DNA of 64,000 nucleotides from an uncultured Phycisphaerales bacterium (GTDB taxonomy: Bacteria; Planctomycetota; Phycisphaerae; Phycisphaerales; SM1A02): the NCBI GenBank assembly GCA_905480395.1, contig CAJQQE010000032.1, positions 40,999-104,998 of the forward strand, in the 5' to 3' direction. Shown here in pieces: positions 53,303 to 61,812 of this stretch (position 1 is the stretch's first letter; each line of letters starts with the position of its first letter). A model generated the notes under the pieces. That model was not told where the DNA came from and ran no database searches. It saw nothing but the letters and a program-made list of their open reading frames with translations. A program made the translations under genes and the position numbers.

Positions 53303-53662
53303 ATGGACAAGAACAAGCACAAAACAATCTGCCGCAGTCGACGCAAGACGGGTATCCGCAAGAGGGTCATGGGCATGCCCGACCGACCGCGGCTCTCGAT
53401 CTTTCGATCGGCCAATCACATGTACTGTCAGGTCATCGACGATCTGACCGGACGAACCCTCGTCTCCGCGAGTTCGCGAGAGAAGGGGTGGGATGGCACC
53501 GGCGGCAACGTCGATGGCGCCACCAGGGTCGGTACCCAGCTCGCCGCCAAGGCAACGAGCGCCGGCATCTCAAAAGTGGTCTTTGACCGAAACGGATTCC
53601 GGTATCACGGCCGGGTCAAAGCATTCGCGGACGCCGCCCGGGAGGGCGGACTCAAGTTCTGA
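53303..53662 (+). CDS. rplR: 50S ribosomal protein L18
   Basis: 119 residues, standard. It shows RKRVMGMPDRPRLSIFRSANHMYCQVIDD and VVFDRNGFRYHGRVKAFADAAREGGLKF. L18 binds 5S rRNA. Confidence 0.96.
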   Translation: MDKNKHKTICRSRRKTGIRKRVMGMPDRPRLSIFRSANHMYCQVIDDLTGRTLVSASSREKGWDGTGGNVDGATRVGTQLAAKATSAGISKVVFDRNGFRYHGRVKAFADAAREGGLKF

Positions 53663-53710
53663 CCGCGAATTGAAGTTCAGATCACGGTGTTACCCGTGAG
53701 GAAGCAGCAA

Positions 53711-54496
53711 ATGGCTGAAGCACTCGACGATAATGGATCCCTCGAGTCGACCACGGTCGGCATTTACCGAACAGCGGCAACCGTCAAGGGCGGCCGACGG
53801 TTTAGCTTTGCGGCCCTCGTGGTCGTCGGCGACCGTCAGGGTCGAGTCGGCATTGGTTACGCCAAGGCTGGCCAGGTGCCCAACGCGATCGAGAAGTCGC
53901 AGAAAGAGGGCAAGCGGAAGCTCAACTCGTACCCGATGCAGGACCGTACGGTTCCTCATCTGGTCGAAGGACGCTTCGGCGCGTGCCGCGTTCGGCTCGT
54001 TCCGGCCTCGCCAGGTACCGGCGTGATCGCCGGAGCAAGTGTTCGCGCCATCCTCGAGATGCTTGGCATCCAGGATTGCCTGACGAAATGCTACGGATCG
54101 ACCAATCCTAAGAACCTCGTCAAGGCGACCCTTGACGCGCTTTCCCAGCTTCGACTTCGGACGACTGTCGAGGCGCTTCGCGGCGTCGAGCTCGGTGAGA
54201 CTGAAGTCGAGGAGTCGGTTCGTCGTGGCATGGCATTCATGCCCACGGAGTCCGGTTCCGAGAGAGCCAAGGCGCCGGTCAACACCGTTGGTGAGGATCG
54301 CCGTCGCGGTGGTCGCCGCGGCGGTGGTGGTGGCGGTGGTGGTCGAGGCGGCGGCGGTGGTGGTCGCGGTGGTGGTGGCGGCGGTGGTCGTGGCGGGTTC
54401 GCCCCGGCGGCAGCAGCGGCACCAGCAGCGGCACCGGCAACCCCGGCACCCGAGGCACCAGCACCGACCGAAAGTGGCGACAAGCCAGCCGGCTGA
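53711..54496 (+). CDS. rpsE: 30S ribosomal protein S5 with a Gly/Arg-rich C-terminal tail
   Basis: 261 residues against about 166 in E. coli. Residues 1-180 are normal S5: GGRRFSFAALVVVGDRQGRVGIGYAKAGQVPNAI, PASPGTGVIAGASVRAILEMLGI and GSTNPKNLVKATLDAL. Residues 197-229 are an uninterrupted Arg/Gly tract (RRRGGRRGGGGG type), and 230-252 an Ala/Pro tract, then an acidic end. The tail is in frame and continues typical codon use, so it is not a sequencing artefact on its face. S5 lies at the mRNA entry on the solvent side, where an RGG tail could reach mRNA. GAGGAAG lies before the ATG. rpmD (L30), which often follows, is absent. Confidence 0.95.
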   Translation: MAEALDDNGSLESTTVGIYRTAATVKGGRRFSFAALVVVGDRQGRVGIGYAKAGQVPNAIEKSQKEGKRKLNSYPMQDRTVPHLVEGRFGACRVRLVPASPGTGVIAGASVRAILEMLGIQDCLTKCYGSTNPKNLVKATLDALSQLRLRTTVEALRGVELGETEVEESVRRGMAFMPTESGSERAKAPVNTVGEDRRRGGRRGGGGGGGGRGGGGGGRGGGGGGGRGGFAPAAAAAPAAAPATPAPEAPAPTESGDKPAG

Positions 54497-54560
54497 TTTA
54501 TTCGAGACAACTGGCCGCCCGAGATTCACTCGGTGCGGTTCGGCAGGGAGTACCCGAGCC

Positions 54561-55007
54561 ATGATGATTCACGACATTACCGTCCAAGTCGGACGACACA
54601 AGCAGCGGAAGCGTATCGGTCGCGGCGAAGGCAGCGGCACCGGCGGAACATCCGGCCGAGGCCACAATGGTGCGAAGAGCCGTTCGGGCTATTCACGCCG
54701 AGCTGGCTACGACGCGGGTGGTAAGCAGTTCTACCAGCGGTTCCCCAAGCGAGGCTTCTCCAACGCTCGATTCCGAACGCACTATCACGTGATCAACGTG
54801 AAGGTACTTGAGGAACTCTGCGAAGCGGGTGAAACCGTCGACGTCGCACTCCTCGCTGGTCGTGGCGTGGTTCGCAACACCGCCCTCGGGCTCAAGATTC
54901 TTGGCGAAGGCGACCTCAGCAAGAAGCTCGAAGTCAAGGCCGCAAAGTTCTCGGCCTCCGCCAAGCAGAAGATTGAAGCAGCAGGCGGTACCGCCGTCGA
55001 GTGCTGA
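54561..55007 (+). CDS. rplO: 50S ribosomal protein L15
   Basis: 148 residues. It shows RKRIGRGEGSGTGGTSGRGHNGAKSRSGY, FEGGQxPLYRR replaced by YDAGGKQFYQRFPKRGF, and a normal C-terminal domain (VKVLEELCEAGETVD to AAGGTAVEC). GGGAG precedes the ATG at 54561. It follows rpsE directly without rpmD. Confidence 0.95.
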   Translation: MMIHDITVQVGRHKQRKRIGRGEGSGTGGTSGRGHNGAKSRSGYSRRAGYDAGGKQFYQRFPKRGFSNARFRTHYHVINVKVLEELCEAGETVDVALLAGRGVVRNTALGLKILGEGDLSKKLEVKAAKFSASAKQKIEAAGGTAVEC

Positions 55008-55075
55008 TTTAAGACACGCTTTCTCGTTCAATCGATCGAATCGACGCCGGCAGCTGCCGGCAATCCGGACCACTG

Positions 55076-56488
55076 ATGCTCAACGCGTTCCTGAACATCT
55101 TCCGAATCCCCGACCTGCGTAACAAGGTGCTCTTCACCTTGGGCATGCTGGTTATCTATCGGATCGGATTCTGGGTTCCGCTCATCGGCGTCGACCAGAC
55201 CCAATTGGCGGAATCAGCGGCCAAGGCGACTCAGGACTCTTCCGGCTTTGGTCGGATTGCCCAATTCGCATCGATCTTCTCCGGCGGCTCTTTGAGCCAG
55301 TCGACGATCTTTGGTCTCGGGATCATGCCGTACATCACGGCATCGATCATCTTCCAACTTCTGAACTCGGCGGTACCGGCACTGCAGGAGTTGAAGAAGG
55401 AAGGTGCCAGCGGCCAGCAGAAGATCTCCGAATGGACACGCTATGCCACGGTCGGGCTTTGCATTGTGCAGGCGATCATGTGGCTTTCCTATCTTCGAAC
55501 GAACAACCTCGTCCAACCGCAGTTTGTCACCGGTGGCGCGAGCATGATCTTCTTCGCCTCTGGGATCGTCGGCCTGACTGCAGGCAGCGTGTTCCTGATG
55601 TGGCTCGGCGAGCAGATCGACAAGTACGGAATCGGCAACGGCGTCTCGGTCATCCTGACCGCGGGCATCCTCGCCAGGCTTCCGGAAGCGATTCAGTGGA
55701 TCATCTCGGAGTTCAATCCGAGCCAGCAGGGAGACGGTGGGGGGATCGGACTGCTCGAAGTCATCTTCCTCGCATCCTCCTTCGTCTTGGTGACTGCGGG
55801 TGCGATCCTGATCACCGTGGCGCAGCGGCGCATTCCGATCCAGCAGGCCAAGCACACCCGTGATGGCCGCAAGGTGGTCGGCGGTCAACGGCACTACCTC
55901 CCGCTTCGAATCAACCATGCGGGCGTGATGCCGATCATCTTTGCAAGTTCGTTGATGATTTTCCCCTCCTCGATCTTCGGATGGCTGAATACTCGAGCAT
56001 CGCAAGGTGGCAGCCCCGATTGGTGGATGTCGGCCACCGGCTTCCTCGCGGACAACTTCCAGATCGGTGCCTATCCGTATGTGATCTTCGAGATCATCCT
56101 GATCTACTTCTTCAGTTACTTCTGGACGACGGTGCAGTTCTCTCCAGACGACATGAGTAAGCAGCTCAAGCAGTACGGCTCGTTCGTTCCTGGCATCCGG
56201 CCTGGACCTCGAACCGCCGAGTATCTTGAAACGGTCATGGAGCGGATTACCTATGTCGGTGCGGGTTTCCTCGCGATCATCGCGATCATCCCAACCATGA
56301 TCGCAGAGCGACTGCAGATTCCGTTCTTCGTCGCCAGCTTCTTGGGCGGCACGGGCCTGCTCATCGTGGTGAGCGTCGGACTCGACATCATCCAGCGCAT
56401 TGAGGCCAACCTGCTCATGCGGAACTACGCAGGCTTCCTTTCCGGTGACGGCAAGGGCGGTTCGAAGATCAAGAGCCGTCGCGGCTGA
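55076..56488 (+). CDS. secY: Protein translocase subunit SecY
   Basis: Channel subunit of the Sec translocon, 470 residues and ten predicted membrane helices. It shows RNKVLFTLGMLVIYRIGFWVPL, FGLGIMPYITASIIFQLL, IRPGPRTAEYLETVMERITYVGAGFLAIIAI and the C-terminal loop segment. The cytoplasmic loop QAKHTRDGRKVVGGQRHYLPLRINHAGVMPIIFASSLM binds SecA or the ribosome. The position after rplO is canonical. adk, which often follows, is not present; map comes next. Confidence 0.97.
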   Translation: MLNAFLNIFRIPDLRNKVLFTLGMLVIYRIGFWVPLIGVDQTQLAESAAKATQDSSGFGRIAQFASIFSGGSLSQSTIFGLGIMPYITASIIFQLLNSAVPALQELKKEGASGQQKISEWTRYATVGLCIVQAIMWLSYLRTNNLVQPQFVTGGASMIFFASGIVGLTAGSVFLMWLGEQIDKYGIGNGVSVILTAGILARLPEAIQWIISEFNPSQQGDGGGIGLLEVIFLASSFVLVTAGAILITVAQRRIPIQQAKHTRDGRKVVGGQRHYLPLRINHAGVMPIIFASSLMIFPSSIFGWLNTRASQGGSPDWWMSATGFLADNFQIGAYPYVIFEIILIYFFSYFWTTVQFSPDDMSKQLKQYGSFVPGIRPGPRTAEYLETVMERITYVGAGFLAIIAIIPTMIAERLQIPFFVASFLGGTGLLIVVSVGLDIIQRIEANLLMRNYAGFLSGDGKGGSKIKSRRG

Positions 56489-56539
56489 CCGTTCGACCCA
56501 CCTGACTTTTCTCCCTCGCATCAACTGAAACAAACCATC

Positions 56540-57469
56540 ATGATCCGCTCTGTACCATCCCGAATCGAATTGAACGACGCCACGCGTCGGTCGATGTCGG
56601 TCGCGATCAGGTCATCGGCGGACATCGAGGGGATCGCGGCGTGCGGAGAAGTCGTTGCCGCAGCGCTCGAAGCCGGACGAAAAGTTTGTGTCGCAGGACG
56701 AAGCACATTTGAAATTTCGACGGCCGTCGCTTCAGTGTTGGCCGACGCCAACGCCGAGCCGCTCTTCATCGGGCTGCCCTCGGAAGAGAACGCGAACGTC
56801 TCCGCCTTTCCGGCTCCGGCGTGCATCAGCGTCGACGATGAGGTCATCCACGGCATCCCGAGCGATCGACGCCTTGGTGGTGGGGAACTGGTCAAAATCG
56901 ACTGTGGTGCCCGACTTGATGGTTGGTGTGCCGACGCGGCGATCACCGTCCCAGTTGGGGAGGTTGCCGCGGCTCGGCTCGAATTACTCGAAGCAACCGA
57001 GCATGTCCTCGAGACGGCGATCGATTTGATCCGCCCTGGGCGTCGCTGGAGCGAGATTGCTCGGATTCTTCAGGACTTGGCCCTCGATGCCGGTTACGGT
57101 GTTCTGGACGATTTTACGGGTCACGGCATCGGACGGGAGCTCCATGAGTCTCCCGCGGTTCCGTCCCACCTCACTCGAGGCCTGATTGGCCGAGGTGATT
57201 TCACCCTTCGCCGAGGCATGGTCCTGGCGATTGAACCGATTTTGGTCCTCGTCGGATCGGTTTCCGGAGCCGCAGTTCGCGGAGACGGAACCGCGTGCGG
57301 GGTCCCGATCGAAGTGGGGAACGACGGTTGGACGGTTCGAACCGTTGATGCCGCAGTATCCGCCCACTTCGAGCACACCATTGCGGTGGGCCGTTCGGGC
57401 GCTACCGTCCTGACGACGCCGACCGTTGACGTCATGACCGATCCGATCACCAGTTCGGTGATCAACTGA
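56540..57469 (+). CDS. map: Type I methionine aminopeptidase (second copy, in the ribosomal cluster)
   Basis: 309 residues. The metal ligands are kept: Asp121 (VKIDCGA), Asp132 (CADAAIT), His195 (GHGIGRELHE), Glu232 (AIEPIL) and Glu278 (HFEHTIAV). His104 (IHGIP) is the catalytic histidine. It is more divergent than the copy at 1479, with extra length near the N-terminus (residues 1-30) and after EPILVLVGS. Its location between secY and infA is the usual map position. The two enzymes may differ in substrate range or metal preference. Confidence 0.9.
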   Translation: MIRSVPSRIELNDATRRSMSVAIRSSADIEGIAACGEVVAAALEAGRKVCVAGRSTFEISTAVASVLADANAEPLFIGLPSEENANVSAFPAPACISVDDEVIHGIPSDRRLGGGELVKIDCGARLDGWCADAAITVPVGEVAAARLELLEATEHVLETAIDLIRPGRRWSEIARILQDLALDAGYGVLDDFTGHGIGRELHESPAVPSHLTRGLIGRGDFTLRRGMVLAIEPILVLVGSVSGAAVRGDGTACGVPIEVGNDGWTVRTVDAAVSAHFEHTIAVGRSGATVLTTPTVDVMTDPITSSVIN

Positions 57470-57517
57470 GTTCGATTTTAGATTTTCGAGAGCAACCACC
57501 AGGAACGATCCCTTCAT

Positions 57518-57733
57518 ATGGCCAAAGAGGACAAAATTACGCTCGACGCAGAGGTCGTGGAAGCACTGCCCGACGCCCGATTCAAGGTGCGTTTAGAGAA
57601 TGGTCAGGAACTCCTCGCCTACGTCAGCGGAAAAATGCGGAAGTTTTTCATCCGCATCCTCCCCGGCGACAGGGTCACTGTTGAAATGAGTCCGTACGAC
57701 CTCACCAAGGGTCGAATCACGTATCGCCACTAG
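57518..57733 (+). CDS. infA: Translation initiation factor IF-1
   Basis: 71 residues, a single S1/OB domain: [69 protein letters not shown] in full family register, with the RILPGDRV and [10 protein letters not shown] motifs. Binds the 30S A site during initiation. Confidence 0.96.
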   Translation: MAKEDKITLDAEVVEALPDARFKVRLENGQELLAYVSGKMRKFFIRILPGDRVTVEMSPYDLTKGRITYRH

Positions 57734-57763
57734 AAGTTCAACCACGAAAAGCAGGAACCAGCC

Positions 57764-57880
57764 ATGAAGGTTCGAAGCAGCATTAAACGACGTACCAAAG
57801 ACTGCCAAATCGTGATCCGCAAAGGGAAGCGGTTCGTGATCAATAAGAAGAATCCCCGTCTCAAACAACGGCAGGGCTGA
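57764..57880 (+). CDS. rpmJ: 50S ribosomal protein L36, zinc-ligand-free form
   Basis: A 38-residue gene with AGGA before the ATG at 57764. It begins [20 protein letters not shown] and ends NPRLKQRQG, in full register with L36. The zinc ligands of ordinary L36 (Cys11, Cys14, Cys27, His33) are Thr11, Cys14, Asn27 and Leu33 here, so three of four are missing. This is a C-minus L36. It sits in the usual place between infA and rpsM. Confidence 0.94.
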   Translation: MKVRSSIKRRTKDCQIVIRKGKRFVINKKNPRLKQRQG

Positions 57881-57916
57881 AGCCCTCCGTTCTCGTTCGA
57901 TATTTGGAGCTACCGC

Positions 57917-58294
57917 ATGCCACGTCTCGCAGGCGTCGACATCCCGGAACGTAAGAAGATCCTCTATTCGTTGCAGTACATTCACGGCATCGGCCCGAAG
58001 TTTGCATCGGATATCTGTGAGCAGGCTGGGATTGATCCCGACCGACTCGCAAAGGAACTCAACGACGAGGAACTCTCGTCGATCAACGCACTTCTCGACT
58101 CGAATTTCGTCGTCGAAGGTGCCCTGCGCCGGCAGATCGGCCAAGATATTCAGCGCCTCAAGGACATCCGGTCCTATCGGGGCGACCGTCATCGTCGGGG
58201 TCTTCCCGTCCGTGGGCAACGCACTCGGTGCAATGCCAGAACCCGGAAGGGCCGTAAGAAGACGGTTGCCGGTAAGAAGGGCGTGAAGGGCTGA
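57917..58294 (+). CDS. rpsM: 30S ribosomal protein S13
   Basis: 125 residues. It shows PRLAGVDIPERKKILYSLQYIHGIG, LKDIRSYRGDRHRRGLPVRGQRTRCNARTRKG, and a Lys-rich tail. S13 bridges to the 50S subunit and contacts P-site tRNA. It is followed by 139 non-coding bases. Confidence 0.97.
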   Translation: MPRLAGVDIPERKKILYSLQYIHGIGPKFASDICEQAGIDPDRLAKELNDEELSSINALLDSNFVVEGALRRQIGQDIQRLKDIRSYRGDRHRRGLPVRGQRTRCNARTRKGRKKTVAGKKGVKG

Positions 58295-58433
58295 TTTTCG
58301 ATGCCCGTTCCGACGTCGATTTCGATCGGCGTCGATCATGCGGGCATTCGAGATCAGCATTCCGTTACACGAGTCATCCGTCGCGTCTCATGGGCTTTTG
58401 CCCAGCGCCCGGTAAAGGACAAGGTTCGATTCC

Positions 58434-58808
58434 ATGGCAAGCAAGAAGAAAGTTCGTCGAAACGTGGTGAAGGGCATCGCTCATATCAAAGCGACGTTCA
58501 ACAACACGCTCATCACCATCACCGACCTCAACGGCGAAGCCCTCTGTCAGGACTCCGCAGGAACCGTCGGCTTCAAGGGCTCTCGCAAGTCGACGCCCTT
58601 CGCGGCCAGTCGGGCGAGCGAGAAGGCTGGTGGCAAGGTTCGACGCATGGGAATGCGAGAGCTTGAAGTCCATGTGAAGGGGCCTGGCCCCGGTCGTGAG
58701 TCGGCGGTCACCGCCCTTCAGGCCGCTGGCCTGAAGATCGTGGCCATCGAGGATCACACCGCAATTCCGTTCAATGGTTGTCGCGCTCCCAAGCGTCGAC
58801 GCGTCTAG
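58434..58808 (+). CDS. rpsK: 30S ribosomal protein S11
   Basis: 124 residues. It shows [69 protein letters not shown] and the C-terminal [10 protein letters not shown]11 lines the platform near mRNA. rpsD, the usual next gene, is missing; a 117-base gap leads straight to rpoA. Confidence 0.97.
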   Translation: MASKKKVRRNVVKGIAHIKATFNNTLITITDLNGEALCQDSAGTVGFKGSRKSTPFAASRASEKAGGKVRRMGMRELEVHVKGPGPGRESAVTALQAAGLKIVAIEDHTAIPFNGCRAPKRRRV

Positions 58809-58925
58809 TTTCTTTCGTACCCGTGTTCACGGATGAGTTTGAGTAGTCACCCCGGCGGGGCTGCCTCCGACTCGAGAACACACGGGTTTGTTCCTTCTGA
58901 ACACCGCCGGTAATTGGAGTGAGCC

Positions 58926-59924
58926 ATGCAGGTTCGCTGGAGAGGGCTGGAACTTCCAGCCAGGGTCGACAAGGACGAGAAATCCACGACCGAAAATTTT
59001 GGACGTTTCACCGCTGAGCCCTTCATCCGAGGCATGGGTACAACGATTGGCAATAGCCTTCGTCGCATCCTCCTCTCGACCATTGAAGGCGCCGCGATCA
59101 CCAAGGTGCAGATCAAGGGCGTTCAGCACGAGTTCGACACCCTCGAAGGTGTGCTGCAGGATGTCACCGACATCATTCTGAACGTCAAGGGCATCGTGGT
59201 CAGCATGACCGGTGAAGGTCCCAAGACAATGAAGCTCAATGCTGAGGGTCCTGGCGACGTCACCGCAGAGATGATCGAGTGCGATACGTCGATCACCGTC
59301 CACAACCCAGAGCACGTGATTGCCACGCTTGGTCCTGGCGTTGAATTCGAAGCCGAGTTCACCGTCGAGGCTGGCCGAGGCTATCGCCCCGCTGGCGAGT
59401 ACTACGAGAACGGGGAAGAGCAAGTCATCGGTGATATTCCGATCGACGCGATCTTCTCACCCGTGCAGCGAGTCCGCTTCCGCACCGAGAACGCTCGGGT
59501 TGGACAGCGAACCGACTACGACAAGCTGATTCTCGATGTCTGGACCAACGGAACCGTCGGTCCGGAGATGGCCATGGTTGAAGCGGCGAAGATCCTTCGC
59601 AAGCATCTCAACCCGTTCATCATGTACGACGAAGCTGGTGAAACCACGGTCTCTCACGAGGTCATGGAAACCACTGCCGAGGACATGGAAGTCAATCGGA
59701 AACTCCAACAGGGCATCAGCGACATGGACCTCTCGGTCCGTGCGAGCAACTGCTTGGAATCCGCGCAGATCAAGTCTGTGGCAGAACTCGTTCAGAAGTC
59801 CGAAGAAGAGCTTCTCACCCTTCGTGCGTTCGGTCGAACCTCGCTTCGCGAGATCGAGAAGAAGCTCGAGGAAATGGGACTCGCACTTGGCATGCACGTG
59901 CCAGACGCGTTCCGTATCAACTGA
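58926..59924 (+). CDS. rpoA: RNA polymerase alpha subunit
   Basis: 332 residues. The N-terminal domain (assembly) has GRFTAEPFIRGMGTTIGNSLRRILLSTIEGAAIT and the FTPVQRVRF-like segment FSPVQRVRFRTENARVGQRTDYDKL. The C-terminal domain (about 255-320) has LQQGISDMDLSVRASNCLESAQIKSVAELVQKSEEELLTLRAFGRTSLREIEKKL, which binds UP elements and activators. Two domains and linker are intact. Confidence 0.98.
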   Translation: MQVRWRGLELPARVDKDEKSTTENFGRFTAEPFIRGMGTTIGNSLRRILLSTIEGAAITKVQIKGVQHEFDTLEGVLQDVTDIILNVKGIVVSMTGEGPKTMKLNAEGPGDVTAEMIECDTSITVHNPEHVIATLGPGVEFEAEFTVEAGRGYRPAGEYYENGEEQVIGDIPIDAIFSPVQRVRFRTENARVGQRTDYDKLILDVWTNGTVGPEMAMVEAAKILRKHLNPFIMYDEAGETTVSHEVMETTAEDMEVNRKLQQGISDMDLSVRASNCLESAQIKSVAELVQKSEEELLTLRAFGRTSLREIEKKLEEMGLALGMHVPDAFRIN

Positions 59925-59979
59925 TGTCAGTCTTCCGTGCGGGTCATCCCGCTCGGTTCATGTTTTCGAGGATTCACCG

Positions 59980-60642
59980 ATGCGTCACCGTATCTACGGC
60001 AAGCAACTCAATCGCACCTCCGCTCACCGCACCGCCATGATGCGGAATATGGCGGCAGGCCTCTTCGAGCATGGTCAAATCGAGACCACGCTCCCCAAGG
60101 CCAAGGCAGTCCAGGGCTTCGCAGAGAAGCTCATCACCATTGCGAAGACCAAGTCGCTGCACTCCCGTCGACAGCTGGAGAGCAAGATCAACGACCGGAA
60201 CATCTTCGCATGGGCGGACGATCCCCAGTTCCCTGAGGAACGCAAGGAAAACGCCATCTTCGAAGCGCCGGATTCGAGCGAGATCAAGCGCAACCGATTC
60301 GGCGACTTGAAGAAGTCGCCCCGACTCATCGAGCATCTGCTCCAGAAGGTCGCCCCAATGTTCGAAGGCCGCGATGGGGGTTACACCCGCATCGTCAAGC
60401 TCGACAAGCATCGACTCGGCGACGGAAGTGATCTGGTGCTGGTGATGCTGGTCGGCAACAACGAGGATGGCCCTCAGGTTGGTGGAGGCTTGAGTGGACG
60501 CCGCCGCCAGGCTGACAAGCGGACGGCATTCGCCGCGAAGCTTGCTGGTTCATTGGCCGGTACAGCCACGGCGGAGGAAGCTCCCGCCGAGACCACCGAG
60601 GCGCCTGCAGACGAGACTCCCGAGACCACCGAAGAGGCCTGA
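59980..60642 (+). CDS. rplQ: 50S ribosomal protein L17 with extensions
   Basis: 220 residues against about 125 in E. coli. The core is recognisable: GKQLNRTSAHRTAMMRNMAAGLFEHGQIETTLPKAKAVQGFAEKLIT, then GRDGGYTRIVKLDKHRLGDGSDLVLVMLVG. There is an insertion of about 30 residues (NIFAWADDPQFPEERKENAIFEAPDSSEIKRNRF) and a tail from about 171: a basic GRRRQADKRTAFAAKLAGSL part, then a Glu/Thr/Pro/Ala run. It is the last gene of the cluster and a terminator follows. Confidence 0.93.
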   Translation: MRHRIYGKQLNRTSAHRTAMMRNMAAGLFEHGQIETTLPKAKAVQGFAEKLITIAKTKSLHSRRQLESKINDRNIFAWADDPQFPEERKENAIFEAPDSSEIKRNRFGDLKKSPRLIEHLLQKVAPMFEGRDGGYTRIVKLDKHRLGDGSDLVLVMLVGNNEDGPQVGGGLSGRRRQADKRTAFAAKLAGSLAGTATAEEAPAETTEAPADETPETTEEA

Positions 60643-60707
60643 ATCGCCACTGGCGATGGAGCGTCTTTTCGGTCGTCGGTCCCGGATCGTCGATTTTAGA
60701 TTTCAAC

Positions 60708-60745
60708 ACGAGCCCTGACCATTTCGGTCGGGGCTCGTTTTCTTT
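60708..60745 (+). terminator. Intrinsic terminator of the ribosomal cluster
   Basis: ACGAGCCCTGACC (60708-60720) pairs with GGTCGGGGCTCGT (60726-60738), with one G-T pair, around a 5-base loop, and is followed by a T-rich run. It lies between rplQ and pheS. Confidence 0.9.
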
Positions 60746-60799
60746 CCCGATCGAGCCTTCAACTCGTGGCTGGACCTGAAATTCAAAGGCACATGCCCG

Positions 60800-60805
60800 T
60801 ACACT
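60800..60805 (+). promoter_or_regulatory. pheS: -10 box (TACACT) for pheS
   Basis: TACACT is followed by GCGGCC and the ATG at 60812. CTGAAA about 18 bases upstream is a possible -35. No ribosome site is present; the mRNA is probably leaderless. Confidence 0.5.
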
Positions 60806-60811
60806 GCGGCC

Positions 60812-61810
60812 ATGCTCGCTGAACTTGAAGAACTGCAGACCGCCGCCCTCGCCGAACTCGCCGCCGCCGTCGACTCCGAGGCCGTCGAATCATGGCGAAT
60901 CGCCTACCTCGGATCGAAGGGGCGACTGAAGGGCATGATGCCTCAGTTGAAGACCGTCTCGAAGGAGGACAAGCCGGCCGTCGGCAAGCGCCTCAACGAG
61001 GTCAAGGTCGCCTTGGAGCAGGGTTTTGAGTCGAGGAAGGCCGAGGTTGCCGGCTCAGGAGTTACCAGCGGACCGCAGGTCGATGTGACCCAGCCCGGCG
61101 CAAACCTCCCAGAGGGCCGTCGACACGTCTTGAGCCGGACCATTGACGAGATCGTGGACATCTTCGGCCGGATGGGGTTCACCACCGCCGCCGGGCCTGA
61201 GGTCGAGGACGAGTGGCACAACTTCACGGCCTTGAACATCCCCGCGGGGCACCCGGCTCGTGATCCGATCGACAACTTTTTTATGGGCGAGCAGGAGGGC
61301 AGTCGCACGCTGCTCCGCACCCAGACTTCCACGGTTCAGATCCGAACGCTCGAGAAGCAGAAGCCACCGGTGCGGATCATCGCCTGTGGTCGGGTCTACC
61401 GGCCCGACACCCATGACGCGACCCATTACTCGATGTTCCATCAGGTCGAAGGCCTGTGCGTCGACCGCGGCATCAGCATGGTCGACTTGAAGACCACGTT
61501 GTTTCAATTCGCCCGGGCGTACTTCGGTCCCGAGGCGGAAGTCCGCATGCGACCGAGTTTCTTCCCGTTCACCGAACCCAGCGCCGAAGTCGACATGAAG
61601 ATGAAGATCAAGGGTGAGTGGCAGTGGATCGAGATCGGTGGCTGCGGCATGGTCGACCCCAACGTCCTCGAGGCGGTGGGAGTCGATCCCGAAGAGTTCA
61701 CCGGGTTCGCCTTCGGCCTCGGCATCGAACGAGTCGCGATGCGGAAGTACGGCATCAGCGACATCCGCTGGCTTTACGAGAACGACGTCCGGTTCTTGAA
61801 TCAATTTTAG
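60812..61810 (+). CDS. pheS: Phenylalanyl-tRNA synthetase alpha subunit
   Basis: 332 residues, normal size. N-terminal coiled-coil (about 1-90) is followed by the class II core: GFTTAAGPEVEDEWHNFTALNIPAGHPARD, then RTQTSTVQIR (motif 2 region), HYSMFHQVEGLCVD, MRPSFFPFTEPSAEVD and GFAFGLGIERVAMRKYGISDIRWLYENDVRFLNQF (motif 3). The beta subunit gene pheT, which normally follows, is not here: a repeat array starts two bases after the stop. PheT must be elsewhere. Confidence 0.96.
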   Translation: MLAELEELQTAALAELAAAVDSEAVESWRIAYLGSKGRLKGMMPQLKTVSKEDKPAVGKRLNEVKVALEQGFESRKAEVAGSGVTSGPQVDVTQPGANLPEGRRHVLSRTIDEIVDIFGRMGFTTAAGPEVEDEWHNFTALNIPAGHPARDPIDNFFMGEQEGSRTLLRTQTSTVQIRTLEKQKPPVRIIACGRVYRPDTHDATHYSMFHQVEGLCVDRGISMVDLKTTLFQFARAYFGPEAEVRMRPSFFPFTEPSAEVDMKMKIKGEWQWIEIGGCGMVDPNVLEAVGVDPEEFTGFAFGLGIERVAMRKYGISDIRWLYENDVRFLNQF

Positions 61811-61812
61811 TA

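Noticed and set aside
52198..53415. Long minus-strand frame through rpsH-rplF
   Set aside because: Antisense shadow of two certain ribosomal protein genes in GC-rich codons.
54132..55007. Fusion of an S5-shadow frame with L15
   Set aside because: The frame upstream of 54561 is the shifted reading of rpsE; L15 has its own ribosome site and ATG.
55214..56533. 439-codon frame antisense to secY
   Set aside because: Asp/Glu/Arg-rich shadow of membrane-helix codons.
58295..58433. Remnant of rpsD between rpsM and rpsK
   Set aside because: No S4-like peptide in any frame of the 139-base gap, nor in 58809-58925.
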